Positions 1-7,801 of a DNA stretch of 64,000 bases are shown piece after piece (position 1 is the first letter of the stretch; each line of letters starts with the position of its first letter). The stretch covers positions 62,001 to 126,000 of the forward strand of contig NZ_JAVIFW010000013.1 of assembly GCF_031157275.1 (NCBI RefSeq), in the 5' to 3' direction. A program made the position numbers and the translations under genes. Origin of the DNA: Streptomyces sp. LHD-70 (GTDB taxonomy: Bacteria; Actinomycetota; Actinomycetes; Streptomycetales; Streptomycetaceae). The notes beneath the pieces are model-generated. The model made no database searches. It was not told where the DNA came from and was given only the letters and a program-made list of their open reading frames with translations.

Positions 1-161
1 AAGGTGGGCGAGCGGGCCGCGTTGAGCATCGGGATGAAGCGCTCGGGCCGGCCCTCGCCGACCGGTCCGGCGACGACGCCGCACGCCTCGTCGGGGTGGT
101 CCTCGCGCGCGTGGGCGACGATCTGGTCGTGCAGGGCCTGGGTGATGGTCAGCATGCGCAT
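1..161 (-). CDS. JAMM/Mov34 (MPN) family metalloprotease, 5' end only
   Basis: Only the first ~53 codons are inside the window; the gene runs off the left edge. The N-terminus reads MRMLTITQALHDQIVAHARE and continues with DHPDEACGVVAG, the typical start of actinobacterial M67/JAMM proteases, in which the EACG segment contributes the catalytic Glu. The His-x-His and Asp zinc ligands would lie outside the window. In actinobacteria such proteins (Mec+) act on C-terminal peptides of sulfur-carrier proteins in cysteine biosynthesis; that role here is inferred from the family. Two in-frame ATGs (161 and 155) are possible starts, and neither has a strong ribosome-binding site. Confidence 0.75.
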   Translation of the reverse strand, partial: MRMLTITQALHDQIVAHAREDHPDEACGVVAGPVGEGRPERFIPMLNAARSPT

Positions 162-286
162 GAGGATAGGCAGATGGGCCGCGGATCCGAGATCCACGGC
201 CCATCTGGTGAGACGACCGCTGAGACGACCACTGAGTCGGCTACAGGGGCGAAGGCTGAGACGGCCGCCGGGGCCGTCCTGCCGGG

Positions 287-1756
287 TCAGCTCTTGCTGT
301 CCTCCAGGACCGGGGCGGTCGCGCGCTTGCGGCGCTGGATGGCGAGGTAGCCGACGCCGAGGACGAGCGCCCAGACCGGGGCCGCGTAGAGCGAGATCCG
401 GGCGTCCTTGTCGATGCCCATGAGCACGATGACCAGGCCGATGAAGGCCAGGGCGAACATGCTCGTGTACGGGGCGCCGGGGGCCTTGAAGCTGGACTGC
501 GGGAGTTCGCCGCGGTCGGCCTTGCGGCGGTACTTGATCTGGCTGATGAGGATCATGATCCAGGCCCACATGCCGGAGATCGTGGCGAAGGAGACGACGT
601 AGTTGAACGCCTCGCCCGGGTCCACGTAGTTGATCCAGACGCCGAGCAGCATCAGCGTGGCCGAGAAGCTCGTGCCGACGAGCGGCAGGCCGTTCTTGGT
701 CAGCTTGGTGAAGACCCTCGGCCCCTGGCCGTTGAGGGCGAGCTGGCGCAGCATGCGGCCGGTGGAGTACATGCCCGAGTTGCAGGAGGAGAGCGCGGCG
801 GTGAGGACCACGAAGTTCACGATCGCGGCGCCGACGCCGAGGCCCATCTTCTCGAAGGCCGCGACGAACGGGCTGACGCCGGGCTGGAAGTGCGTCCACG
901 GCACGACCGAGAGGATCATGATCAGGGCGCCGATGTAGAAGACGGCGATGCGCCACGGCACGGTGTTGATGGCCTTCGGCAGGACCTTCTTCGGGTCCTT
1001 GGACTCGCCCGCGGTGACGCCGACCAGCTCAACGGCGAGGAAGGCGAACATGACCATCTGCAGGGTCATGAGGGTGGAGCCGATGCCGTTGGGGAAGAAG
1101 CCGCCCTGGTTCCACAGCATGCCGACGGAGGCGGTGTCGGCGGCGTCGGAGAAGCCGATGGTGAGGATGCCGGCGCAGATGAGGATCATGCCGATGATCG
1201 CGGTGACCTTGATCATCGAGAACCAGAACTCCAGCTCACCGAAGAGCTTCACGGAGATCAGGTTCGCGCAGAACAGGATCACGGTGAATACCAGGGCGAA
1301 CACCCATTGCGGCTGATCGAGCCAGCCGTCGGCGTTCCTCGTCCAGAACTGCATGTACTGGGCGGCGGCGGTGACCTCGGTCATGCCGGTGATGACCCAG
1401 AAGAGCCAGTACGTCCAGCCGGTCACGAAGCCGGCGAACGGGCCGATGAACTCCCGGGCGTACTCCGAGAAGGAGCCCGCGACCGGGCGGTACATGAGGA
1501 GCTCGCCGAGCGCCCGCATGATGAAGAAGATGACCAGGCCCGCGATGGCGTACGCGAGGATCAGGCTCGGGCCCGCCTTGTGGATGCCCTTGCCCGCACC
1601 GAGGAACAGGCCGGTGCCGATGGCACCGCCGATCGCGATCATCTGGATCTGCCGGGCTCCGAGCCCGCGCTGGTATCCCTCGCCGCCCTCGGGCGACTCG
1701 TCGCCCTGCACGGCCTCATTGCCGTCGTACTCTTTGTCGACCTGCACCGAGGTCAT
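287..1756 (-). CDS. APC-superfamily amino-acid permease (AnsP/CycA type)
   Basis: The 489-residue integral membrane protein belongs to the amino-acid transporter family of the APC superfamily. The hallmark TM1 segment IAIGGAIGTGLFLG follows a short polar N-terminus, and about 12 hydrophobic segments follow. GELLMYRPVAGSFSEYAREF and the FWF..IK motif match asparagine (AnsP) and D-Ala/D-Ser/Gly (CycA) permeases, so the substrate is a small neutral amino acid but cannot be fixed. The start at 1756 is chosen because GGAGAAAGG precedes it by 8 nt; the open frame continues about 330 nt further upstream but that part is Arg-rich and unlike the family. The gene is monocistronic. The next gene is an alanine/glycine symporter in the same direction. 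Confidence 0.88.
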   Translation of the reverse strand: MTSVQVDKEYDGNEAVQGDESPEGGEGYQRGLGARQIQMIAIGGAIGTGLFLGAGKGIHKAGPSLILAYAIAGLVIFFIMRALGELLMYRPVAGSFSEYAREFIGPFAGFVTGWTYWLFWVITGMTEVTAAAQYMQFWTRNADGWLDQPQWVFALVFTVILFCANLISVKLFGELEFWFSMIKVTAIIGMILICAGILTIGFSDAADTASVGMLWNQGGFFPNGIGSTLMTLQMVMFAFLAVELVGVTAGESKDPKKVLPKAINTVPWRIAVFYIGALIMILSVVPWTHFQPGVSPFVAAFEKMGLGVGAAIVNFVVLTAALSSCNSGMYSTGRMLRQLALNGQGPRVFTKLTKNGLPLVGTSFSATLMLLGVWINYVDPGEAFNYVVSFATISGMWAWIMILISQIKYRRKADRGELPQSSFKAPGAPYTSMFALAFIGLVIVLMGIDKDARISLYAAPVWALVLGVGYLAIQRRKRATAPVLEDSKS

Positions 1757-2094
1757 GATGTGCGCCTTTCTCCATCGATCCGTGCCGTACGTCGTACTGG
1801 CCCGGATCGGGTCCCGATCCCCCCGGATGTGACTGGAGCTGTGCCTGTCGACGTTCGGCCGACGGGGCGCCCTCGCGGCGCATGGGTGGCGCGCCGCGAG
1901 CGATCGTGAAGATTTACCACGTCGGACTGCGGCTTCCGGCTGCCCCAGAGTGACCGACGCCACAGGCATTACGGGGCAAAGCGCCCTTGCGACGGCAATA
2001 CCGGCCAGTCGCTTAACGAGATCGTTATCCGGTCTTGAGGGTCCGTTGAGCGAACACTTCTGGACGCGGCGACGGGAGAGGCCGGACATGCGAA

Positions 2095-2132
2095 CGGGCC
2101 CGCGCCCACCGCGAGCGGTGAGTGCGGGCCCG
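2095..2132 (-). terminator. Rho-independent-type hairpin after the AGCS symporter gene
   Basis: A 9-bp perfect stem (CGGGCCCGC / GCGGGCCCG) encloses about 20 nt, 18 nt beyond the stop codon of the symporter gene. There is no clear U-tract, which is usual in Streptomyces. Confidence 0.6.
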
Positions 2133-2149
2133 TACAGGGTGCAGGCAGG

Positions 2150-3682
2150 TCAGGGCTTCATCGCGGCGGCCTCGACGACGGCCTCGGGCTCCGGCTCCTC
2201 GATCCCGGCCTTGCGGCGCTTCACGTACTCCAGGAAGGAGTTGAGCTCCCGCTTGACCACGGGGGCCAGGAGGTAGAGGCCGATGATGTTGATGACGGCC
2301 AGCATGAACAGGACCGCGTCGGCCATGCTGATCAGCGTCTGCAGGGTGAGCAGCGAACCGGCCACGGAGAAGGCGGTGTAGAGCACCTTGTAGGTGATCT
2401 CACTGGCGCGGCTGCGGCCGAAGAGGTAGGTCCACGCCTTGAGACCGTAGTAGCCCCAGGTGAGCACCGTGGAGATGGCGAAGAGCAGCACCGCGACGGT
2501 CAGGACGTACGGGAACCAGGGCAGCACGGTCCCGAAGGCGTCGGAGGTGATGGTGACGCCCTCGGCCTCGGCGTTGCCGACCTTCCAGCTGTCGGGGCTC
2601 GCGATGACGATGGTCAGGGCGGTCATGGTGCACACGATGACCGTGTCGATGAACGGCTCCAGGAGCGCGACCAGGCCCTCGCTCGCGGGGTGCTTGGTCT
2701 TCACCGCGGAGTGCGCGATCGGCGCGGAGCCGAGGCCGGCCTCGTTGGAGAACGCGGCCCGCTTGAAGCCGACGATCAGGGCGCCGATCACACCACCGGC
2801 GACGCCCTCAGGGTTGAAGGCGCCCTCGACGATGGCGGCGATGGCGGACGGTACGGCGGTGACGTTGACCAGGATCACGACCAGGCAGGCCACGATGTAG
2901 AGGGCCGCCATGGCCGGGACGAGCCGGCTGGTGACCGAGGCTATGGAGCGGATGCCGCCCAGCAGCACGATGCCGACGAGCGCGGCGACGAGGAGACCGA
3001 AGAACAGCGCGCCCGCGGAGGAGCCGAGGGCCCCGCTCTCGCCGCCGGTCACGGAGACCAGCTGGGCGTAGCCCTGGTTGACCTGGAAGAGGTTGCCGCC
3101 GAAGAGGCCGAAGAACAGGATCATCACCGAGGCGAGCACGGCGAGCACCTTGCCGAGCACCTTGCCGCCGCTGCCGAACCGCTCGGCGAGGCCCTTGGGC
3201 AGGTAGTGCATCGGGCCGCCGGAGACGGTGCCGTCGGCGTGCACCTCGCGGTACTTCACGCCGAGGGTGACCTCGACGAACTTGGTGGCCATGCCGAGCA
3301 GACCGCAGAGGATCATCCAGAACGTGGCGCCCGCGCCGCCGATGCTGACGGCCACGGCGACACCGGCGATGTTGCCGAGGCCGACCGTGCCGGAGACGGC
3401 CGCGGTCAGCGCCTGGAAGTGGTTGACCTCACCGGCCGACCCCGCCTCGTCGTACTTCCCGCGCACCACGTCGACGGCGAGTCTGAATTTGCGTAGCTGT
3501 ACGAAGCCGAACCAGGTCGTGAAGACCAGTCCGGCGACGACCAACCAGGCCACGATGAGCGGCAGTTCGGTGCCGGCCACCGGCACGGAGTAGAAGACGA
3601 CCTCGCCCAGCCAGGTGGCGACGGGCTCGAAGAATCCGCTGACAGCCTTGTCGACGGAGTCGGTCATGGAATCGAGTGACAT
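2150..3682 (-). CDS. Sodium:alanine/glycine symporter (AGCS family)
   Basis: This 510-residue membrane protein imports alanine or glycine with Na+. The family signature is clear: FQALTAAVSGTVGLGNIAGV near residue 90, GGPMHYL near 160, and the conserved RAAFSNEAGLGSAPIAH segment in the second half. About 11 transmembrane helices can be counted. The ATG at 3682 is preferred because GAGG lies about 6 nt upstream; the ATG at 3667 has no ribosome-binding site. It stands alone, with a ~500-nt leader upstream and a hairpin at 2095-2132 downstream. The pairing with the neighbouring amino-acid permease suggests a small amino-acid uptake region, though each gene has its own signals. Confidence 0.92.
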   Translation of the reverse strand: MSLDSMTDSVDKAVSGFFEPVATWLGEVVFYSVPVAGTELPLIVAWLVVAGLVFTTWFGFVQLRKFRLAVDVVRGKYDEAGSAGEVNHFQALTAAVSGTVGLGNIAGVAVAVSIGGAGATFWMILCGLLGMATKFVEVTLGVKYREVHADGTVSGGPMHYLPKGLAERFGSGGKVLGKVLAVLASVMILFFGLFGGNLFQVNQGYAQLVSVTGGESGALGSSAGALFFGLLVAALVGIVLLGGIRSIASVTSRLVPAMAALYIVACLVVILVNVTAVPSAIAAIVEGAFNPEGVAGGVIGALIVGFKRAAFSNEAGLGSAPIAHSAVKTKHPASEGLVALLEPFIDTVIVCTMTALTIVIASPDSWKVGNAEAEGVTITSDAFGTVLPWFPYVLTVAVLLFAISTVLTWGYYGLKAWTYLFGRSRASEITYKVLYTAFSVAGSLLTLQTLISMADAVLFMLAVINIIGLYLLAPVVKRELNSFLEYVKRRKAGIEEPEPEAVVEAAAMKP

Positions 3683-4183
3683 GCAATACCTCGATGGCGC
3701 GGGCTGCTGCACGACAGATGGGGCAGCAGAGCAGGAGTGCGGGCTTGAGCGAACGCCGTTGTCCGTTCGGCGACTTGGGACGTGCCTGATCCGGACCGGA
3801 GCAGGTGGTGCCTAGGTCGTGCTCACGCCGCACGCATGCGCGGGGGCATGCGGCGTACGCGTTACGTGCGTCATGCGGTACTGGCAGTGCGCCAGCTCTT
3901 CAGTCCGGCCAGGGGTGGGGCCGAAAAGGAAGTTGCGAATTCCTACCACGGCTTGACCGAATCTTTACGTGACGCAAGTCACAGACAAATAGGGGAAATG
4001 CCCCACCGGTCAGAGATGGGCACACGCGTGACGGGATCGTTATTCGGACATCGCGTCCGGTAATCGATGTGTCACCGCCAGCGATACGGGACGTACCCTC
4101 CCGGAACCGGCCGGGTACGCCCGTTTCGCCACGGGATCAGTGCATACGCCACGTATGTCGAACCGCCGTCACGACGCGAGAGA
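3683..4183. other. 500-nt intergenic region, no gene seen
   Basis: No coding region is convincing here. It holds the leader of the symporter gene and the 3' flank of the DUF2017 gene. An imperfect inverted repeat around 3826-3858 (arms based on ACGCCG...GCATGC / GCATGCGGCGT) and a short CGAACG...CGTTCG hairpin near 3755 could fold in the leader RNA. I compared the leader with the glycine-riboswitch consensus and did not find it. Confidence 0.5.
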
Positions 4184-4777
4184 TCAGAACATCAGCGTCT
4201 CGACGAGCGTCTCCTGCAGCCCGCCGAGCCAGAGGTACGCCATCACCATCGGCTTGCGCGGATCGGTGTCCGGCAGCCGGTACAGCAGGTCCGTGTCCTC
4301 CTCGGCGATCACGTCGAGGCGGGCGGCCAGCGCGAGCCGCAGGTCGTTGAGCGAGCCGAGCCACTGCCGGGACTCGTCGGCCGACAGCTTGAGCACGGCG
4401 CCGCTCTCGCCGCCGACGGTGAGCGCGTCCAGGGAGCGCACCATCGCGAGGGCGTTCTCCCGCTTGCCCGCACGCAGGTCGTTCTCGGTGAACCGCCTGA
4501 ACTCGGCGGAGTACTCCTTGAGTTGGTCGTCCGGGACGGACTCCGGGTCGCCGTACGCGTCGGGGAAGAGGCGCTGCAGGACCGGGTCGGTCGGGGGTTC
4601 GCTCGGCCCCTCGGCGAAGAGGTCGGCGAGCGGGTCCCCCTCGCCGTCGGCGCCGCCGGGGCCCGGCCCGATCAGTTCGAGCAGCTGCACGGCGAGCGAG
4701 CGCAGGATGGAGATCTCGACCTCGTCGAGCGCGACGGCCGCGCCGCCGCCCGGGATCGGTTCGAAGTGGCCGGCCAT
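4184..4777 (-). CDS. DUF2017 family protein
   Basis: This 197-residue soluble, acidic protein has no known catalytic motif. Its N-terminus (MAGHFEPIPGGGAAVALDEVE) and C-terminus (YLWLGGLQETLVETL) match the actinobacterial DUF2017 family, nearly always encoded directly after clpS. The ATG at 4777 overlaps the clpS stop codon (TGATG), so the two are almost certainly translationally coupled. That linkage suggests a role connected with ClpS/ClpAP proteolysis, but no function is established. An upstream in-frame GTG at 4807 lies inside clpS and is less likely. Confidence 0.85.
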   Translation of the reverse strand: MAGHFEPIPGGGAAVALDEVEISILRSLAVQLLELIGPGPGGADGEGDPLADLFAEGPSEPPTDPVLQRLFPDAYGDPESVPDDQLKEYSAEFRRFTENDLRAGKRENALAMVRSLDALTVGGESGAVLKLSADESRQWLGSLNDLRLALAARLDVIAEEDTDLLYRLPDTDPRKPMVMAYLWLGGLQETLVETLMF

Positions 4778-5103
4778 CAGGTGCGGTCCTGACTCATCGT
4801 CGCCCACAGTCCGTAGCCGTGCATGGCCTGGACGTCACGCTCCATCTCCTCGCGGGTGCCGCTGGAGACCACGGCGCGGCCCTTGTGGTGAACGTCGAGC
4901 ATCAGTTTGTGCGCCTTGTCCTTCGAGTAGCCGAAGTAGCTCTGGAAGACATACGTCACGTAGCTCATGAGGTTCACGGGGTCGTTGTGGACGATCGTGA
5001 CCCAGGGGACGTCGGGTTCCGCGACAGCGGAGACCTCCTCGGCCGATTGGGGGCGCTGGACCTCTACGGGAGACACATCAGGAGCCACACTCACCTGCCC
5101 CAT
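4777..5103 (-). CDS. clpS: ATP-dependent Clp protease adaptor ClpS
   Basis: The 108-residue ClpS adaptor delivers N-degron substrates to the ClpC/ClpA AAA+ unfoldase. The core reads PWVTIVHNDPVNLMSYVTYV, with the substrate-binding NDP motif, followed by the conserved HHKGRAVV segment and YGLWATM at the end; this is full family length after a flexible ~30-residue N-terminal tail. The ATG at 5103 is chosen, with GGGGAGGGGG 13 nt upstream, a rather long spacing. Downstream DUF2017 overlaps by one base. It is divergent from pncB, with about 110 nt between the starts. Confidence 0.95.
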   Translation of the reverse strand: MGQVSVAPDVSPVEVQRPQSAEEVSAVAEPDVPWVTIVHNDPVNLMSYVTYVFQSYFGYSKDKAHKLMLDVHHKGRAVVSSGTREEMERDVQAMHGYGLWATMSQDRT

Positions 5104-5178
5104 GCTGCCACTTGGGCCCCCTCCCCGCACAAACGGCCCTGCCGCGAAGGGGCTCCGTCACATGCGAAGCCCAGAAAT

Positions 5179-5206
5179 CGTCAAAGTGACGAAATGGGGG
5201 TAGCAT
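5179..5206 (+). promoter_or_regulatory. Candidate pncB promoter for a leaderless transcript
   Basis: A TAGCAT hexamer (5201-5206, fits TAnnnT) lies 8 nt before the ATG at 5215, with a weak CGTCAA -35-like element 16 bp upstream. Transcription would begin at or next to the ATG, so the mRNA would be leaderless, which agrees with the lack of a ribosome-binding site before 5215. Confidence 0.4.
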
Positions 5207-5214
5207 CCCGGACC

Positions 5215-6621
5215 ATGAACAGTGGGGCTAGGGATGGTGGGGCCATGAACGCCATGAACGCCAGGAACGCCACGACCGCGACCGCCATGAACGCGGGGGA
5301 CCTTGGGCTGCCCGTGGACGTGCCGTCCACGGCGCTCTTCACGGACCACTACGAGCTGACGATGCTGCAGGCCGCCCTCAGGGCGGGCACGGCCGAGCGG
5401 CGCTCCGTCTTCGAGGTGTTCACGCGCAGACTCCCCGAGGGCCGCCGGTACGGGGTCGTCGCGGGCACCGGGCGCGTCCTGGACGCCGTGGAGAACTTCC
5501 GCTTCGACGAGGGCGTGCTCCGCTTCCTGCGCGAGCGCCGGGTCGTGGACGAGCCCACCCTGGAGTGGCTCGCGAACTACCGCTTCCAGGGCGACATCTG
5601 GGGCTACCCGGAGGGCGAGGTCTACTTCCCGGGCTCGCCGATCCTGCGGGTCGAGGGCTCCTTCGCGGAGTGCGTGCTCCTGGAGACCGTGATCCTTTCG
5701 ATCCTCAACCACGACTCGGCGATCGCCGCGGCCGCCTCCCGGATGTCCGCCGCCGCGGGCGGGCGCGGCCTGATCGAGATGGGCGCCCGCCGCACCCACG
5801 AGCTGGCCGCGGTGGCCGCGTCGAGGGCCGCGTACGTCGGCGGCTTCGAGGCCACCTCGGACCTGGCCGCGGGATTCCGCTACGACATCCCGACCGTCGG
5901 CACCTCCGCGCACGCCTTCACGCTGCTGCACGACAGCGAGCGGGACGCCTTCACCGCCCAGGTGGACACGCTCGGCCGGGGCACGACCCTGCTCGTCGAC
6001 ACGTACGACGTCACCGAGGCGGTCCGTCTCGCGGTCGAGGTGGCCGGGCCCGAGCTCGGCGCCGTCCGGATCGACTCCGGCGACCTGCTGCTCGTCGCGC
6101 ACCGGGTACGGCAGCAGCTGGACGAGCTCGGCGCCACGGACACCAAGATCGTGGTCACCTCCGACCTGGACGAGTACGCCATCGCCTCGCTCGGGGCCGC
6201 ACCCGTGGACGCGTACGGCGTGGGCACGCAGCTGGTCACCGGCTCCGGGCACCCGACCTGCTCGATGGTCTACAAGCTGGTGGCGCGGGCCAGGTCCGCC
6301 GATCCGAAGGCGCCGCTCGAACCGGTCGCGAAGAAGTCGCTCGGCTCCAAGGCCTCGCGCGGCGGCCGCAAGTGGGCCGCGCGCCGCCTCGACGAGGACG
6401 GCGTCGCCGAGGCCGAGGTCGTCGGCACCGGCCCGATCCCCGCCGAGCTCGCCGACCGGCAGCTGCTCGTCGAGCTGGTCAAGGGCGGTGAGGTGGTGGC
6501 CCGCGAACCGCTGGACGCGGTACGGGCCCGGCACAAGGCGGCCCGCGATCTGCTGCCGCTGTCGGCGACACAGCTGTCGCGCGGCGAGGCGGTCATCCCC
6601 ACGGAGCACGTCTCGCCCTGA
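5215..6621 (+). CDS. pncB: Nicotinate phosphoribosyltransferase
   Basis: PncB joins nicotinate to PRPP, the entry step of NAD salvage. The core begins at LGLPVDVPSTALFTDHYELT, and shows the conserved NHDSAIAAAASRM segment, EMGARRTHE, the phosphate-binding VRIDSGDL and GVGTQLVTG near residue 340. The protein is full length, about 468 residues from this start. The true start is uncertain: ATGs at 5215, 5245, 5254 and 5287 are in frame because the N-terminus is a 9-bp tandem repeat (GCCATGAAC and variants); family alignment would favour a start near 5287, while 5215 sits right after a -10-like box. pncA follows 84 nt downstream and supplies its substrate, so the two probably form an operon. Confidence 0.93.
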   Translation: MNSGARDGGAMNAMNARNATTATAMNAGDLGLPVDVPSTALFTDHYELTMLQAALRAGTAERRSVFEVFTRRLPEGRRYGVVAGTGRVLDAVENFRFDEGVLRFLRERRVVDEPTLEWLANYRFQGDIWGYPEGEVYFPGSPILRVEGSFAECVLLETVILSILNHDSAIAAAASRMSAAAGGRGLIEMGARRTHELAAVAASRAAYVGGFEATSDLAAGFRYDIPTVGTSAHAFTLLHDSERDAFTAQVDTLGRGTTLLVDTYDVTEAVRLAVEVAGPELGAVRIDSGDLLLVAHRVRQQLDELGATDTKIVVTSDLDEYAIASLGAAPVDAYGVGTQLVTGSGHPTCSMVYKLVARARSADPKAPLEPVAKKSLGSKASRGGRKWAARRLDEDGVAEAEVVGTGPIPAELADRQLLVELVKGGEVVAREPLDAVRARHKAARDLLPLSATQLSRGEAVIPTEHVSP

Positions 6622-6705
6622 GCGCCCGCATGAACCCCCAGGGAGGGGGAATGCAAGGGCCGTCCCCTCGAAGCAATCCGAAGAATCCAGCCGAAGGACA
6701 CCATC

Positions 6706-7293
6706 ATGCGCCGCGCCCTGATTGTCGTGGATGTGCAGAACGACTTCTGCGAGGGCGGCAGCCTCGCGGTCGCCGGCGGTGCGGACGTCGCCGCGGCGGT
6801 CACGGATCTGATCGGCCAGGCGGCCGGTGCGGGCTACCAGCACGTGGTCGCCACCCGTGACCACCACATCGCCCCCGGCGACCACTTCTCCGACCACCCG
6901 GACTTCGTGCACAGCTGGCCCGCGCACTGCGTGGCAGGCACCGAGGGCGTCGGCTTCCACCCGAACTTCGCCCCCGCGGTCGCCTCCGGGGCGATCGACG
7001 CGGTCTTCGACAAGGGCGCGTACACGGCGGCGTACAGCGGGTTCGAGGGTGCGGACGAGAACGGTACGTCGCTTGCGGGGTGGTTGCGGGCGCGGGAGGT
7101 CAGCGAGGTCGACGTCGTCGGGATCGCTACGGATCACTGCGTGCGGGCGACCGCGTTGGACGCGGCTCGGGAGGGGTTCCGGACGAAGGTCCTGCTTGAC
7201 CTGACCGCGGGGGTCGCCGAGGCGAGTACGGAGCGGGCGCTGGGGGAGCTGCGCGAGGCGGGCGTGGAGCTGACGGGCAAGCCGGTGGTTTAG
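6706..7293 (+). CDS. pncA: Nicotinamidase/pyrazinamidase
   Basis: This enzyme hydrolyses nicotinamide to nicotinate, which the preceding pncB gene product consumes. The 195-residue protein is full length with all features of the isochorismatase-fold family: Asp9 in VDVQNDF, Lys103 in FDKG and nucleophile Cys145 in ATDHCVRAT form the catalytic triad, and the DHHIAPGDHFSDH segment carries the metal-binding Asp and His residues. GAAGGA lies about 6 nt before the ATG. Its place right after pncB and the shared strand indicate joint expression. Confidence 0.95.
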   Translation: MRRALIVVDVQNDFCEGGSLAVAGGADVAAAVTDLIGQAAGAGYQHVVATRDHHIAPGDHFSDHPDFVHSWPAHCVAGTEGVGFHPNFAPAVASGAIDAVFDKGAYTAAYSGFEGADENGTSLAGWLRAREVSEVDVVGIATDHCVRATALDAAREGFRTKVLLDLTAGVAEASTERALGELREAGVELTGKPVV

Positions 7294-7303
7294 CCCGGCC
7301 GCA

Positions 7304-7624
7304 TCAAGCCGCCCGCACCTCCCGGAACAGCGCCCTCATCGGATGCCACAGTTCCGCGGCGTCGTCCGGCGCCGTGCGCCATATGAGGCCGTCGGGATGG
7401 TGCAGCACCGCGGTGATCTCGTCCGGGGTCGGCGGAGCCGTCTGTCCCCGCAGGTACACCGCCCGCAACCCCAGATTGCGGAGCCTGGTCAGGGCCCGCG
7501 CCCGGTTCGCGGCGTGTACGAGGACCCGTACGTACCCCTGCTCGCCCAGTGGGCTCGGCAGGGTCAGGGCCACTACGACGCTGCCTCCCGGCAGCTTGCT
7601 GAAGCCTCCTCCAGCCATCGACAT
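7304..7624 (-). CDS. Conserved hypothetical protein, 106 residues
   Basis: I do not assign a function. The protein starts MSMAGGGFSKLPGGSVVVAL and contains YVRVLVHAANRARALTRLRNLG, a compact alpha/beta-looking domain without cysteines, membrane segments or a known motif; similar small proteins are common in Streptomyces. The ATG at 7624 has an ACGGGGGTGTG stretch just upstream; ATG 7618 and GTG 7627 are alternatives. It faces pncA tail-to-tail with a 10-nt gap. Its 5' region is occupied by a six-unit 12-bp tandem repeat that stays open in the same reading frame, so the N-terminus may once have been longer. Confidence 0.7.
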   Translation of the reverse strand: MSMAGGGFSKLPGGSVVVALTLPSPLGEQGYVRVLVHAANRARALTRLRNLGLRAVYLRGQTAPPTPDEITAVLHHPDGLIWRTAPDDAAELWHPMRALFREVRAA

Positions 7625-7639
7625 CACACCCCCGTGAGA

Positions 7640-7711
7640 CGTTGCGTCAGTCGATGCATCGGTCGTTGCATCGGTCGTTGCGTCGGTCGTTGCGTCGGTC
7701 GTTGCGTCAAT
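7640..7711. repeat. Six tandem 12-bp units upstream of the 106-residue gene
   Basis: Six head-to-tail 12-mers, core CGTTGCGTCGGT (units 4 and 5 identical, the others with 1-3 changes), end 15 nt before the ATG at 7624. Read in the frame of the downstream gene (minus strand) they give repeated Asp-Ala-Thr-Thr, but no ATG, GTG or TTG precedes them in that frame. Confidence 0.9.
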
Positions 7712-7740
7712 AAGGAACTCGCTGGACGCACCTAAACACG

Positions 7741-7775
7741 ATCGGCCGTGACCCCGCTAGAGGGTCACGGCCGAT
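7741..7775 (-). terminator. Strong hairpin terminator of the M6 protease gene
   Basis: A perfect 14-bp stem (ATCGGCCGTGACCC / GGGTCACGGCCGAT) with a 7-nt loop lies 26 nt beyond the protease stop codon. Confidence 0.85.
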
Positions 7776-7801
7776 ACGTATCTGACCTGCGAAAATATGG
7801 C

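Noticed and set aside
4..423. Plus-strand open frames at the left edge
   Set aside because: Shadows of the JAMM protease and permease genes; no ribosome-binding site or domain.
3683..3960. Glycine riboswitch upstream of the alanine/glycine symporter
   Set aside because: The conserved aptamer segments could not be found on the minus strand.
7640..7711. CRISPR array
   Set aside because: Units are 12 bp and contiguous with no spacers, and no cas genes are present.
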